The notes: generated by a model not told the origin, from the sequence alone. Positions 9,410 to 18,481 are shown, numbered from the stretch's first letter. The stretch is DNA of 64,000 nucleotides from JBCDHN01 sp964351855 (GCA_964351855.1 CAYGQD010000004.1:1-64000), one strand, 5' to 3'. Numbers and translations: made by a program.

Positions 9410-10279
9410 ATGTCAAAAATCCAATTCGGCTCCGAAGTCTACACCTGGTTCATGCAGGACACCGGGAAAGGCTATGATAACAAGCTCGACCACATGATCC
9501 GTGTGGCGGCTCAAGCGGGTTTCACCGGTATTGAACCGATGGTGCTCCAAATTTCTGAAAGTGCCCTTGGCTGCTCCAAATACTGGCTGGGGGATTTCGC
9601 AGATCCGGCACGTTTGAAAGACGTGCTCGAGGCCAACAACATGACCCTGGCCGGTCTCGCGCTGATTTGCTCTTGGGACGGCGATACGGAAACGCCGGAA
9701 GAGCGTGAAGCTGCTGACTTCACGATGAACATTTTGAAGCACTTTCCCGGCTCCATGTTAGGAACGGTGACGCTTCCCAGCGGACGAGCTAGTGACGTCC
9801 AGCGTCGCCGGTTGAACGTCGCCAAAAACGTCAATGCAGTTTCCAAACGCGCCGCGGATGAGGGACTGAAATGCTCCTATCATCCCAACAGCCCACCGGC
9901 TTCGCTCGTCCGGACCCAAGAAGACTACGACGTGGTCATCAGCAGCCTGGACCCCAGTGTCACGGGCTGGACGCCCGATGTGGGTCATATCATTCGGGGA
10001 GGAATGGATGTCATCGAGACGCTGAATAAGTGGCAGCACTTGGTGAATCACATTCACTACAAGGATTACTCGGGAAATGGTCCGGAGCCGTGGTCGCAAA
10101 TGGGCACGGGTAAACTCGATTTCCATCGTATTACCGAGTGGCTGGTTCAGCGGGATTACGAAGGCTGGATCATCTGTGAGGATGAGGCCCATGTTGCAGT
10201 CGAGGATCCTGATAGCGTCACCCTGCAGAACGGTGAGTGGTGCAAAGAGAATTTGCATCCGCTGGTCGGCTTGGCTTAA
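9410..10279 (+). CDS. sugar phosphate isomerase/epimerase-like TIM-barrel protein
   Basis: 289 residues with the xylose-isomerase-like (AP_endonuc_2) TIM barrel. Candidate metal ligands sit at the expected strand ends: Glu in FTGIEPM, His in CSYHPNS, Asp and His in GWTPDVGHII, His in HIHYKDYSG and Glu in IICEDEAH. Family members isomerise or epimerise sugars and inositol derivatives with a divalent metal. The PVC group has many paralogues, so the substrate cannot be assigned. It is the middle gene of a three-gene plus-strand cluster. No signal peptide is present. Confidence 0.87.
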   Translation: MSKIQFGSEVYTWFMQDTGKGYDNKLDHMIRVAAQAGFTGIEPMVLQISESALGCSKYWLGDFADPARLKDVLEANNMTLAGLALICSWDGDTETPEEREAADFTMNILKHFPGSMLGTVTLPSGRASDVQRRRLNVAKNVNAVSKRAADEGLKCSYHPNSPPASLVRTQEDYDVVISSLDPSVTGWTPDVGHIIRGGMDVIETLNKWQHLVNHIHYKDYSGNGPEPWSQMGTGKLDFHRITEWLVQRDYEGWIICEDEAHVAVEDPDSVTLQNGEWCKENLHPLVGLA

Positions 10280-10288
10280 GCGCGACGC

Positions 10289-10963
10289 GTGGTCCCTGAG
10301 ATCTACGTGGGAATCGATGTCGGGATTGTGCGCGGCTGTGCCTACGCGGTTCTTGATTCCAACGGCCAGATGATCGACAGTGGATGGTTCGAACGAGAGC
10401 CGTCTCCTGCTCTGCTGGATTCCATCGTATCGTCCGGTCAGACAACGATCGGGATCGATGCTCCGCGTTGTGTGGTTCCCCGACCGCGTGAGTGGTTCTG
10501 GGATGGCGCGAAAACGGCTTGGCGAGGCCGAACCAAGGAACGCGGTGCCGGTCGTCACTGCGAAATTGCGGTGAAAGCTCACCATCTAGGCAACCCGCAG
10601 TGGTCGCCAATCGCCGGTGACGACATACCGCCCTGGATGAGTCTCGGTTTTGAGCTCTTTGTCCGCTTTTCGGCGAAGAAAGGACTCCGAGTTCACGAAG
10701 TGTTCCCCACCGCTAGTTATCATTGTCTGGAAGGGAAAAAGGAGCCCCGGGTTCGCCTGAATTTGGCAAGCTTTCGGCCGGGACCAAAAGATCTCCTGGA
10801 TGCGAGCGTCGCTGCTCTCACGGTTCGGGAATTTGATCAGGGGAGGGGAGTTGAGGTCGGCGGTGGAGATGGGCTTGGAACCATTGTCTTGCCGACTCCT
10901 CTGAGGAGTCCCATCGCAGCGGTCTTGCGCTGGCCGGATAAGATAGAATCTCCCGGAGAATGA
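10289..10963 (+). CDS. DUF429 family protein
   Basis: 224 residues from a GTG start nine bases after the preceding stop. The N-terminus IYVGIDVGIVRGCAYAVLDS has the RNase-H-like/actin-like first strand of DUF429, followed by IGIDAPRCVVPRP and the EVFPTASY segment typical of this family. DUF429 proteins are predicted nuclease-like but have no firmly assigned reaction. The C-terminal PTPLRS tail also fits. The close spacing suggests translation from the hydrolase/epimerase transcript, with no obvious functional link. Confidence 0.75.
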   Translation: MVPEIYVGIDVGIVRGCAYAVLDSNGQMIDSGWFEREPSPALLDSIVSSGQTTIGIDAPRCVVPRPREWFWDGAKTAWRGRTKERGAGRHCEIAVKAHHLGNPQWSPIAGDDIPPWMSLGFELFVRFSAKKGLRVHEVFPTASYHCLEGKKEPRVRLNLASFRPGPKDLLDASVAALTVREFDQGRGVEVGGGDGLGTIVLPTPLRSPIAAVLRWPDKIESPGE

Positions 10964-10969
10964 TGATCG

Positions 10970-12259
10970 TTATCGACCGGCGGGCCAATCTTCCTTCGTC
11001 TCTTGCAGAATGGCGAGAATGCGCTGCCGTTCGGTCAGGGAAAGGTGTCCGGAGAGATCGTTGTCGTCTTCGCTTCTGAGCGCGTTGGAAAGCTGAAGAT
11101 AAACCGCCTCTTTCAGCCATGGTGTCAGGTGGTCGAAGACTTCCGAATAGATCACGTAGCTACACCGATATTTAAACATTCGTTCGTAGAGTCGGAGATC
11201 CTTCAACGCGCGATCTTCTGAAGAAGGGCGTCGGTTCTGGGCGAATGCTTCTTGAAAGGCCTCTCCACCATCGACTCCGTCCCCCTTCATTTGGTGTTCG
11301 TTTCGGAAAAGCAACTTCCGGACGATCTTACTCGCTTGAGAGTCAATGACCCGTTTCACTGTTCCTACCGGCGCTGTCAGCGCTGGCTCACCCATGCTTT
11401 GTTTCATCGCGTTAGTTCGAAAAATGAGCTGTCGGACACTGAGACTCGAAGAACTGAGCAGATTGTGCATGGAAACCTGGTGCTCTAAAACCATCAGAGC
11501 AAGGACATCACTGCTTCCCCCGGCGAGGTAGGGGCGCGTATCAAAAACAGGATCTAGACTCCTGAGCGCAAGATGATTGGCCACGACGGGCTTCAATGAA
11601 ACACCATCTTCGTTTTCGCTGGCGATCGCGTTCCCCAAGTGAGTCTGCTCTCCAACGCTTCCTGTCGTGTACCAACCTCCCCAGCGATCCGCCAGGGCAG
11701 TTTCATCATCCACATAATGAGAGCCGGCATGAAAGATCGGCATTCCGTCGTGTTGTGCGAATACGGAACGGACCAACCCACCAGGCGCATTGTGGGTAGA
11801 AGAGCGCTGATGGCAGTTCAGGCAGGTGATTGGGCGCTCGATTTGCGGGCTTCGTTGATTCGGATCAAATGGGTCCACCAAGTAGAAAACTGCGCCAATT
11901 TCTGGGTCGTAGGAAAGGATTTCGATGCTTCCTCCCTGAACCCAGCCGACATAGGAGTCGTCAGAAAAATAGATCGCCCGTGGGTGGCTTGGTCGAATGA
12001 GGGAATTCTGGGCGCTGGTTTTCGAGAAAACGAGCACTTGGGATTCAATCGGAACTTCCAGTTCCTCGAGAATTTGGCGGAGGGCTTCACGACCAGTTGC
12101 CGCAAGTTCAAAGTCACCGGAATCGATCCGCGCCTTCAGCTTCGCAAAGCGGTCGGAAGGTTCGGATGTGCGGTAATGGATTGGCGCGGCATCCAAATCG
12201 ACTCCCCAAACAGGAGACACGATGGACAGCGATAGGAAAATGAGGACTCGAAACACCAT
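10970..12259 (-). CDS. secreted c-type haem-binding protein of unknown function
   Basis: 429 residues. Residues 1-19 (MVFRVLIFLSLSIVSPVWG) form a Sec signal peptide. A single CxxCH haem site (CLNCH) lies at about residue 148 in PITCLNCHQRSSTHNAPGG, followed by the conserved-looking stretches HAGSHYVDDETALADRWGGW and GEQTHLGN. I know similar single-haem proteins as uncharacterised planctomycete/verrucomicrobial families. The rest is helical and unrecognised. It starts 36 bp after the sufD stop on the same strand, so it may be transcribed with the suf genes. It converges with the DUF429 gene, 6 bp apart. Periplasmic location is inferred from the signal and haem motif. Confidence 0.75.
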   Translation of the reverse strand: MVFRVLIFLSLSIVSPVWGVDLDAAPIHYRTSEPSDRFAKLKARIDSGDFELAATGREALRQILEELEVPIESQVLVFSKTSAQNSLIRPSHPRAIYFSDDSYVGWVQGGSIEILSYDPEIGAVFYLVDPFDPNQRSPQIERPITCLNCHQRSSTHNAPGGLVRSVFAQHDGMPIFHAGSHYVDDETALADRWGGWYTTGSVGEQTHLGNAIASENEDGVSLKPVVANHLALRSLDPVFDTRPYLAGGSSDVLALMVLEHQVSMHNLLSSSSLSVRQLIFRTNAMKQSMGEPALTAPVGTVKRVIDSQASKIVRKLLFRNEHQMKGDGVDGGEAFQEAFAQNRRPSSEDRALKDLRLYERMFKYRCSYVIYSEVFDHLTPWLKEAVYLQLSNALRSEDDNDLSGHLSLTERQRILAILQETKEDWPAGR

Positions 12260-12295
12260 TCGAGCCGGTTACACGTCGGAAATCATCCAAACGTT

Positions 12296-13510
12296 TCAAT
12301 CAACCAAGCTCTCGATCCTTCCCGCAACGAGACCGCCCAAGATTTCCTGAACGGAATCATTCTCAATCATGAGGATGGTTTCGTTCGCAAACCCCATGGT
12401 GATGAGGCGTCGGGCAGCCCTCTCCGGGATTCCTCGTGCGAGGAGATAGAACAGTTGCTCGGGATCAATCTGGCCAGTGGTGGCTCCGTGGCTGCAACTG
12501 ACTTGATCCGCATTGATTTCCAAGCCGGGAAGCGCATTGGCCTCCGCCTCGTCACTCAACAGCAGATTTCGGCAAGTTTGAAAGGAATCGGTGTGGTGGG
12601 CTCCGTCATCGACCTGAATCAAACCAGCGAAGATGGTCTTCGCTTTGCCGAACAGTGCATTCTTGAAGAGGAGGTTGCTTTGGGCGTGCCCGCTGGCGTG
12701 ATGCTGAAGCGTCCGCTGATCAATCTCTTGGGTTTCATCCGCGATGTTGAGGCCGAGCAGCTCGCAATCGGCCCCGGGAGCGGCCAATTCCGCAACGCAT
12801 TCTTGGCGAACCCAATCACAGCCGAAGTTCCCGAAAAACGTGCGAATGGTCGCATCTCTTCCAGTCTCAGCGTGAGCCGCATGGACGAACTTGCTGGTGT
12901 CGCTCAGCTCCTGAGACAGAACGTAGGTCGTTTTGGCACCATCACCGGAGGAAATGGCGGACGCGTGAATGGCGAGGTGGCTTCCGTCATCGCGAGATTG
13001 GAGGCGTTCGAAAATCGTCACCTTGGAGTTGGCCTCTGCCAGAACGATGGTGAGGCTATGGGCGGCAGAAAAATCTCCTTCCACTTCGCGAACCAACGTG
13101 ATCGGCTCAGATACTTCCAAACCGGAGGGAATCACGATGCAAGTCCCGACCAGTTGCCCGGAAGCTTGGGCCCGAGCCATGTAGCTCTGAGAGCCTAAAC
13201 GACCTTCAATCTTGGCAAGCTGCTCGCGGACACGATCGCCATGGTTCGCAAAAGCCTCTTCAAGGGTGAGGATCCGAATCTGCTCACTGGCGTTGTGAAC
13301 AATCGGTTGGCTGGCAGGGGCGTCGATGAACGCTTCGATCTTGGACCGTTTGAGGTCGGCGAAGCGCCAGTTTTCATCGGTCCTCTTCGGCCAATCCAGC
13401 TTTTCGAGCCGAGTTTGAGCTTCAGCGTGAAAATGAGCAATGGGCGAGCGATCGGTAGGCACGGATGTCTGATGGTCTTGGTCGGGATCTGGGGCGGCAA
13501 GTTGCGGCAT
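12296..13510 (-). CDS. sufD: Fe-S cluster assembly protein SufD
   Basis: 404 residues. The C-terminal half has the SufBD beta-helix core, with GLEINADQVSCSHGATTGQI followed by the DPEQLFYLLARGIPERAARR helix found at the end of all SufD proteins. The CSHGAT segment carries the His thought to help assemble the nascent cluster at the SufB-SufD interface. The N-terminus (LEKLDWPKRTDENWRFADL) matches the entry helix of the family. It follows sufB by 26 bp on the minus strand and should form the SufBC2D scaffold with the neighbours. Confidence 0.94.
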   Translation of the reverse strand: MPQLAAPDPDQDHQTSVPTDRSPIAHFHAEAQTRLEKLDWPKRTDENWRFADLKRSKIEAFIDAPASQPIVHNASEQIRILTLEEAFANHGDRVREQLAKIEGRLGSQSYMARAQASGQLVGTCIVIPSGLEVSEPITLVREVEGDFSAAHSLTIVLAEANSKVTIFERLQSRDDGSHLAIHASAISSGDGAKTTYVLSQELSDTSKFVHAAHAETGRDATIRTFFGNFGCDWVRQECVAELAAPGADCELLGLNIADETQEIDQRTLQHHASGHAQSNLLFKNALFGKAKTIFAGLIQVDDGAHHTDSFQTCRNLLLSDEAEANALPGLEINADQVSCSHGATTGQIDPEQLFYLLARGIPERAARRLITMGFANETILMIENDSVQEILGGLVAGRIESLVD

Positions 13511-13536
13511 GGTCTCGGAGTGATTGAGTTGAGTTC

Positions 13537-14952
13537 TTAACCTACCGAACCTTCCATTTCCAGGTCGATCAGCCGCTTCAATTCGACGCTGTATTCCATG
13601 GGAAACTCACGCACGAGATCGTTGACGAAACCATTGACGCTCAAACTCATGGCGGCAGCTTCGCTGAGTCCGCGTTGCTTCATGTAGAAGATCTGATCTT
13701 CGCTGACCTGGCTAACGCTGGCTTCGTGCTGCGTGGCATTTTGGTTTCCGCGGACGGTGATGGCAGGATAGGTATCCGTGCGGCTGTTGCTGTTGATCAA
13801 CAGCGCATCACATTCCGTATTGTTCTTACACCCCTTGAGGTGCTTCGGAATGTGGACTTGCCCCCGATAGGTGGAACGCCCTTTCCCGACACTGATACTT
13901 TTTGCGACGATGTTCGATGTGGTTTCATCAGCGGCGTGGATCATCTTGGCACCGGTGTCTTGATGCTGGCCATCGTTGGCCAGAGCGATCGAAATGACTT
14001 CGCCGCGAGCTTTTCGCCCTTTCATAATCACACCAGGATATTTCATCGTCAGACGAGAACCGATGTTACAATCAATCCAGCGGATCTCTGCGTTCTCGTG
14101 GGCCAAGCCGCGCTTCGTCACCAGGTTAAAGACATTATTACTCCAGTTCTGCACCGTGATGTATTGGATCTTGGCGTCCTTCATCGCGACGAGTTCAACC
14201 ACCGCACTGTGAAGGGTCGCGGTCTCGAATTTCGGAGCGGTACACCCTTCCATGTAGGTGACCTCGGCTCCTTCATCGACGATGATGAGCGTCCGCTCGA
14301 ACTGACCGAATTGCTCGGCATTGATCCGAAAATAGGCCTGCAACGGGTGACCGAGTTTCACGCCTGGCGGGACATAAATGAAGCTACCGCCACTGAACGC
14401 CGCGCTGTTCAACGCGGAAAACTTGTTATCTCCCGTGGGAATGACTTTCCCGAACCACTTCCGGAAGATTTCAGGATGCTTCTTCAGGCCCTCGCTGCTG
14501 TTGACAAAAATGACGCCTTGCTTGTCGAACTCTTCCTTAATGTTGGAATAGGCGGCTTCGCTATCAAATTGAGCTTCGACGCCGGCCAAAAACTTGCGTT
14601 CCTGCTCCGGGATACCGAGGCGTTCAAAGGTCTCTTTGACATCGTCGGGAACGTCATCCCAGCTGCGATTGGTTCGCTGGCCCTTGGAAAGATAATAGCG
14701 AATTTCGTCGAATTTAATGTTCTTCAAGTCTTCGCTGGCCCAATGCGTTGGCATCGGTTTGTCATTGAATACCTTCAACGCGCGTTTGCGAAAATCGCGA
14801 ATCCAATCGTCCTCACCTTTGACGTTGGAAATGTAGTCGATCGTCTCTTCGGTCAAGCCGCGACCGGCATCGTGTTCGTACTCTTCCGGGTAGGAAAAGT
14901 CTCCTTTGTCTCGATCGATCGAGACGGCTTCTAAAGTGGTAGAATCTGACAT
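13537..14952 (-). CDS. sufB: Fe-S cluster assembly protein SufB
   Basis: 471 residues, the usual SufB length. It shows the family core: NSAAFSGGSFIYVPPGVKL, TYMEGCTAP, NWSNNVFNLVTKRG and KGCKNNTECDALLIN, with the ECDALL cysteine in the position of the cluster-assembly cysteine. The end HEASVSQVSEDQIFYMKQRG also fits. SufB is the main scaffold subunit of the SufBCD complex, which builds [Fe-S] clusters in the cytoplasm. It lies between sufC (23 bp upstream) and sufD. No cysteine desulfurase (sufS) or sufE/U gene accompanies the cluster. Confidence 0.96.
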   Translation of the reverse strand: MSDSTTLEAVSIDRDKGDFSYPEEYEHDAGRGLTEETIDYISNVKGEDDWIRDFRKRALKVFNDKPMPTHWASEDLKNIKFDEIRYYLSKGQRTNRSWDDVPDDVKETFERLGIPEQERKFLAGVEAQFDSEAAYSNIKEEFDKQGVIFVNSSEGLKKHPEIFRKWFGKVIPTGDNKFSALNSAAFSGGSFIYVPPGVKLGHPLQAYFRINAEQFGQFERTLIIVDEGAEVTYMEGCTAPKFETATLHSAVVELVAMKDAKIQYITVQNWSNNVFNLVTKRGLAHENAEIRWIDCNIGSRLTMKYPGVIMKGRKARGEVISIALANDGQHQDTGAKMIHAADETTSNIVAKSISVGKGRSTYRGQVHIPKHLKGCKNNTECDALLINSNSRTDTYPAITVRGNQNATQHEASVSQVSEDQIFYMKQRGLSEAAAMSLSVNGFVNDLVREFPMEYSVELKRLIDLEMEGSVG

Positions 14953-14975
14953 GGGTTGTGGGGAGTTCGGTGTTC

Positions 14976-15737
14976 TTAGTTCGATGCAACTGCCGGTTCT
15001 TCTTTCAGCCAGTCGTAGCCTTTTTCTTCCAGTTCGAGGGCGAGATCCTTGTTCCCGGTCCTGACGATTTTTCCTTTGGAAAGCACGTGCACGTAGTCTG
15101 GTTTGATATAATCCAGCAGGCGCTGGTAGTGAGTGATCATGAGGAATCCACGGTCTGGAGAACGCATAGCGTTGACGCCGGCGGCGACGATCTTCATTGC
15201 GTCGATGTCCAGCCCGGAATCGGTTTCATCAAGAACCGCATACTTCGGTTCGAGCATTGCCATCTGTAAAATCTCATTGCGCTTCTTCTCACCACCTGAG
15301 AAGCCCTCGTTCACGGCCCGTCCGGTGAATTTCCGATCCATCTCCAGTTCGTCCATCTTCGCATACATGTGCTTGTAAAATTGCACCGCATCGATGTCCT
15401 CACCTTTGGGGAGTCGGGCTTGGAGGGCTTCACGGATGAAGTTGGCGTTGGTCACGCCCGGAATTTCATACGGATATTGAAACGCCAGGAAAAAACCGGC
15501 TCTGGAGCGCTCATCAATTTCCATGCTCAACAGATCGACGCCATCCATCGTGACTTCTCCAGCGGTGATGACATAGTCTTCATGCCCGGCAAGAATTTTG
15601 GCGAGGGTGCTTTTGCCGGCTCCGTTCGGCCCCATAATCGCATGAACCTCTCCTTTCGGGACTTCGAGGTTAAGGCCGTTGAGAATTTCCTGACCGTCGA
15701 CGGTCGCGTGTAGATTGGTGATTTTCAGTGAATCCAT
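14976..15737 (-). CDS. sufC: Fe-S cluster assembly ATPase SufC
   Basis: 253 residues from the ATG at 15737 (MDSLKITNLHATVDGQEIL). An in-frame ATG at 15800 would add 21 residues overlapping the regulator gene and lacking family resemblance, so the shorter start is chosen. Walker A is GPNGAGKST, the signature region is GFSGGEKKRNEILQMA and Walker B is YAVLDETDSGLDIDAM, a sequence diagnostic for SufC. It powers the SufB-SufD scaffold. It begins 19 bp after the regulator stop, so regulator and suf genes form one operon. Confidence 0.95.
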   Translation of the reverse strand: MDSLKITNLHATVDGQEILNGLNLEVPKGEVHAIMGPNGAGKSTLAKILAGHEDYVITAGEVTMDGVDLLSMEIDERSRAGFFLAFQYPYEIPGVTNANFIREALQARLPKGEDIDAVQFYKHMYAKMDELEMDRKFTGRAVNEGFSGGEKKRNEILQMAMLEPKYAVLDETDSGLDIDAMKIVAAGVNAMRSPDRGFLMITHYQRLLDYIKPDYVHVLSKGKIVRTGNKDLALELEEKGYDWLKEEPAVASN

Positions 15738-15756
15738 AACTAACTTATCTAAAACT

Positions 15757-16215
15757 TCATTGGGAGTGGCTGTCTTCGGCACACGTTGGGCAAATGCCAC
15801 GCATGGACACCTCTACGAGTTGAACCTGCGAACCTTTCGGGAGTCTCCACGCTGCCAGAGGGGCATCTGGCTTGTCGGGAATTACGTCCTGGACAGCACC
15901 GCAGTTGCTGCAGAAGAAATGGGCATGTTCGTGTAAATTAGGACAGTAACGTGAGGGTTCCCGATCAATGTTGACCTGTTTGACCAAGCCAGAATCCGTC
16001 AGGGTCTCCAAACAGTTATAGACGGTCGCCAAGGAAATACCTGACATGCGGTTCTTGCTGCGAATGAAAACCTCCGTCGCGGTGGGATGATCCAGCTCTT
16101 CCATCAACACGTCGTAGACCACTTTGCGTTGCTTGGTCATTCGAAATCCAGGCTTCGGCAGATCCGTAGAGGACTGCTGACGCTCCAAATCTTCGCGCAA
16201 TTTCGAGGGAGGCAT
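15757..16215 (-). CDS. Fur/PerR-family metalloregulator
   Basis: 152 residues. A winged-helix DNA-binding domain (MTKQRKVVYDVL, then SLATVYNCLETLTDSGLV) is followed by the Fur dimerisation domain. A structural zinc site is formed by C102/C105 (CSNC) and C142/C145 (CPTC). By alignment to PerR, regulatory-metal ligands are H43, H97, H99 and D110. The position equivalent to PerR Asp85 is a cysteine, C91 in SRYCPN. It is the first gene of the suf operon and probably controls it, in place of IscR or SufR. A candidate operator lies at 16247-16261. Aspartate at 110 favours a PerR-like over a Fur-like sensor. Confidence 0.9.
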   Translation of the reverse strand: MPPSKLREDLERQQSSTDLPKPGFRMTKQRKVVYDVLMEELDHPTATEVFIRSKNRMSGISLATVYNCLETLTDSGLVKQVNIDREPSRYCPNLHEHAHFFCSNCGAVQDVIPDKPDAPLAAWRLPKGSQVQLVEVSMRGICPTCAEDSHSQ

Positions 16216-16246
16216 GAACCGAAAGTAGGGCGGCCCAAACTGAGAT

Positions 16247-16261
16247 CAAGAATTATTCTAA
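16247..16261. promoter_or_regulatory. candidate Fur/PerR box upstream of the regulator-suf operon
   Basis: An odd palindrome AGAAT-T-ATTCT (16249-16259) sits 32 bp upstream of the regulator ATG inside an A/T-rich stretch. Aligned with the 7-1-7 consensus TGATAATNATTATCA it matches about 9 of 14 defined positions. Position and symmetry suit autoregulation; binding is inferred. Confidence 0.4.
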
Positions 16262-16327
16262 TTAAAATCTGGGAATGGGAGATCCTGTCAGCGTTCTGCC
16301 GAATGAGTCGTTCTCCAAACCGTTTTC

Positions 16328-18481
16328 TTACTCACCACCGTGCTGGGCAATCGTCTGGCATTGCTTGATATCCAGTTTTCCGGATGCCAGGATCGGGATT
16401 TCTTCGACCGTCACGATTTGTTTGGGAATCCATAGGCTTGGCATCCCCGCTTCAAGGAGGCGATACCGCAGATCTGTCGCATCAATGGTTGAGGCGGCCG
16501 AAAGCATCACTAACGCTTCTCCTTTGGATTCATCAGGCACACCGACAATCGCGATTTGCCGGTCACTCCCGGATTCGACGCCAAGTTGCCGATTGACCGC
16601 TTCTTCAATCGTCTCGTGAGGCACCATTTCCCCGGCAATTTTCGAGAACCGAGAGAGTCGTCCCTCGATGTAGAGAAAGCCGTCCTCATCCATCCGTCCG
16701 ATGTCCCCTGTGCGGAGCCAATCATCTGCTAACATTTCCTGAGTTTTTTCCGGTTGGTTGAGATAACCGTGAAACACGTTGGGACCGGCCAACCAAATCA
16801 TCCCGCTCTGATGAATCGATGCAGGAGCGTCAGATTCCGGATCGGTAATCCGGATAGCCATCCCGGGAATGAGCTGGCCGACCGAGCCTTGGCGATGACT
16901 TTGCAAGACGGGACCGCCGTCCGTCCCCGGCTCGGGATCCGGCAGATTCACATTGCTGACCGGCGAGGTTTCGGTCAATCCATAGCCTTCCAGAACCGGC
17001 TTTCCGAACTTCTTCTCGAAGTCTTCGGCCACTTTGGCGGGCAATTTCTCCGCGCCAGTCACGACGAGTTTGAGCGATGAAAGCTGTTCCCGCTTCGCCT
17101 TCCGGAGGTAGCCGCGGAGAAAGGTCGGTGTCGAAACCAAGAGACTAACCTGCTCGCGCTCGATTAAATCCGCCAGCTTGGGAGTGTCGAGCGGAGTCGG
17201 GTAGGTCACGAGATTGATTCCTTCGATCACCGGGTACCACATCGTTACGGTGCAACCAAAGCTGTGAAAGAGCGGTAAGCAGCCCAGGGCCGCATCATGG
17301 GATTTCAGGCGCAGGCGACTGGAGAACTGGTTCACGTTCGCCATGACGTTTCGATTCGTTAGCGAGACACCTTTGGGTTCGCCGGAACTCCCGCTTGTGA
17401 AGAGGAGGACTGCTTCGTCTTCCGGGCCGGTCTTGGCGATCCCCAGGGTGTTGGCGAGGACGCTGGCGGGAAGGAGTTTGCTCAGGAACAGCCAGAGGGC
17501 GATTTTGGGCTTGAGTTGCGGAAGCGTCCGTTCCAGAAAGATCAATTCTCGGGTCGGCGGCCAGGGAAAGCGCTGGGTCTTACGGACAAAGGGATCTGCC
17601 GTGATGTAGCGGTCCAGGTCGGCCCGTTCTATCGCCGATTTGACGGCTGCTTCTCCGGCGGTGAAATTGAGGTTTACGGGAGTTTTTCCAGCGAGGAGGA
17701 CAGCGATATTGGCCAATAATCCACCAGTCCCGGGCGGCAGAACGATTCCCACACGGTCCTTCTTGGTTTCTTCTTTGATGAGCTTACTCAGAACGATGGC
17801 CGCGGCCAAAAGCTTATCAAAACGGGTGCGCTTATCCTGGAATCCGTCATAAACGAAGTTAGAAACCCCGTGCTTTTTGAGCCCGAGCAGCAACGCATAG
17901 GCTAGGTTCATGTTGAGAGCAGGGCGTGATTCGAACGCTTTCTGTCCGGCTCCCAGGAGACGCTCTTGATAAGTCGCCAACCCGTTTTCATCAGGCTCAA
18001 AGGGAGCGGCAAAGGAAAAAACGGTGGAGGAATTTCCCGCGTCCTCAATCGCCAAGCGGGTTTCTTCCGGATGATCGACAAAGAGCGGCAGCGTGGGGGC
18101 TTGGCTCTTCATGAGGAAGGCGAGGGTCTCGCTGGAAACACTGGTCATCGCTCCGGGGCGGGCAGTCGCCTTGGACGGGACGAAGACGACAACGTTCCCT
18201 TCGGTAATCACGGAACTGATCTCCTTTTGAAAGGATTCGAGATGAGTTTCGCCGATGGCGAATTCTAACGCGGATACATCTTCCTTTTCTAAGTGAGCCT
18301 GCAAGAGGGGATCAAAGGTTCCAGACTGGTTGACCAGATAGGTGACTTCTCGCCCTTCGAGTTGTTTCGCGAAGAGCAGCAAGTCGTGAAAACTGAGGAA
18401 ATTGGGGATGATGAGAACCCCGTCCGAGGGAACTTGATCTTTTCCGAGGACGAGGACGTTTTCTTGGGAATCTGCCGCCAT
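16328..18481 (-). CDS. Aas-like acyl-activating enzyme with degenerate acyltransferase domain
   Basis: 717 residues, nearly the length of E. coli Aas (719). The C-terminal two thirds is an AMP-forming acyl-CoA/acyl-ACP synthetase: LLFTSGSSGEPKGVSLTNRN is the ATP/AMP loop, GYGLTETSPV the adenine region, and DWLRTGDIGRMDEDGFLYI the hinge region. The N-terminal region resembles a PlsC acyltransferase (VLIIPNFLSFHDLLL), but the catalytic NHxxxxD is NFLSFHD, with Phe28 in place of His, and the glycerophosphate motif is VFVPSKATARPG. So it can probably activate fatty acids but not transfer them in the usual way. It diverges from the symporter genes at 18662. Confidence 0.85.
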   Translation of the reverse strand: MAADSQENVLVLGKDQVPSDGVLIIPNFLSFHDLLLFAKQLEGREVTYLVNQSGTFDPLLQAHLEKEDVSALEFAIGETHLESFQKEISSVITEGNVVVFVPSKATARPGAMTSVSSETLAFLMKSQAPTLPLFVDHPEETRLAIEDAGNSSTVFSFAAPFEPDENGLATYQERLLGAGQKAFESRPALNMNLAYALLLGLKKHGVSNFVYDGFQDKRTRFDKLLAAAIVLSKLIKEETKKDRVGIVLPPGTGGLLANIAVLLAGKTPVNLNFTAGEAAVKSAIERADLDRYITADPFVRKTQRFPWPPTRELIFLERTLPQLKPKIALWLFLSKLLPASVLANTLGIAKTGPEDEAVLLFTSGSSGEPKGVSLTNRNVMANVNQFSSRLRLKSHDAALGCLPLFHSFGCTVTMWYPVIEGINLVTYPTPLDTPKLADLIEREQVSLLVSTPTFLRGYLRKAKREQLSSLKLVVTGAEKLPAKVAEDFEKKFGKPVLEGYGLTETSPVSNVNLPDPEPGTDGGPVLQSHRQGSVGQLIPGMAIRITDPESDAPASIHQSGMIWLAGPNVFHGYLNQPEKTQEMLADDWLRTGDIGRMDEDGFLYIEGRLSRFSKIAGEMVPHETIEEAVNRQLGVESGSDRQIAIVGVPDESKGEALVMLSAASTIDATDLRYRLLEAGMPSLWIPKQIVTVEEIPILASGKLDIKQCQTIAQHGGE

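Noticed and set aside
9758..10585. A 275-codon minus-strand frame opposite the epimerase-like gene
   Set aside because: The plus strand has conserved TIM-barrel metal ligands here; the antisense frame is a shadow.
13675..14934. A 419-codon open frame on the plus strand, opposite sufB
   Set aside because: It is antisense to the well-supported sufB gene and shows no family motifs; a shadow of biased codon use.
15738..15800. A longer N-terminus for SufC starting at 15800
   Set aside because: It would overlap the regulator gene, and the added residues do not resemble SufC, which normally begins a few residues before the first strand.
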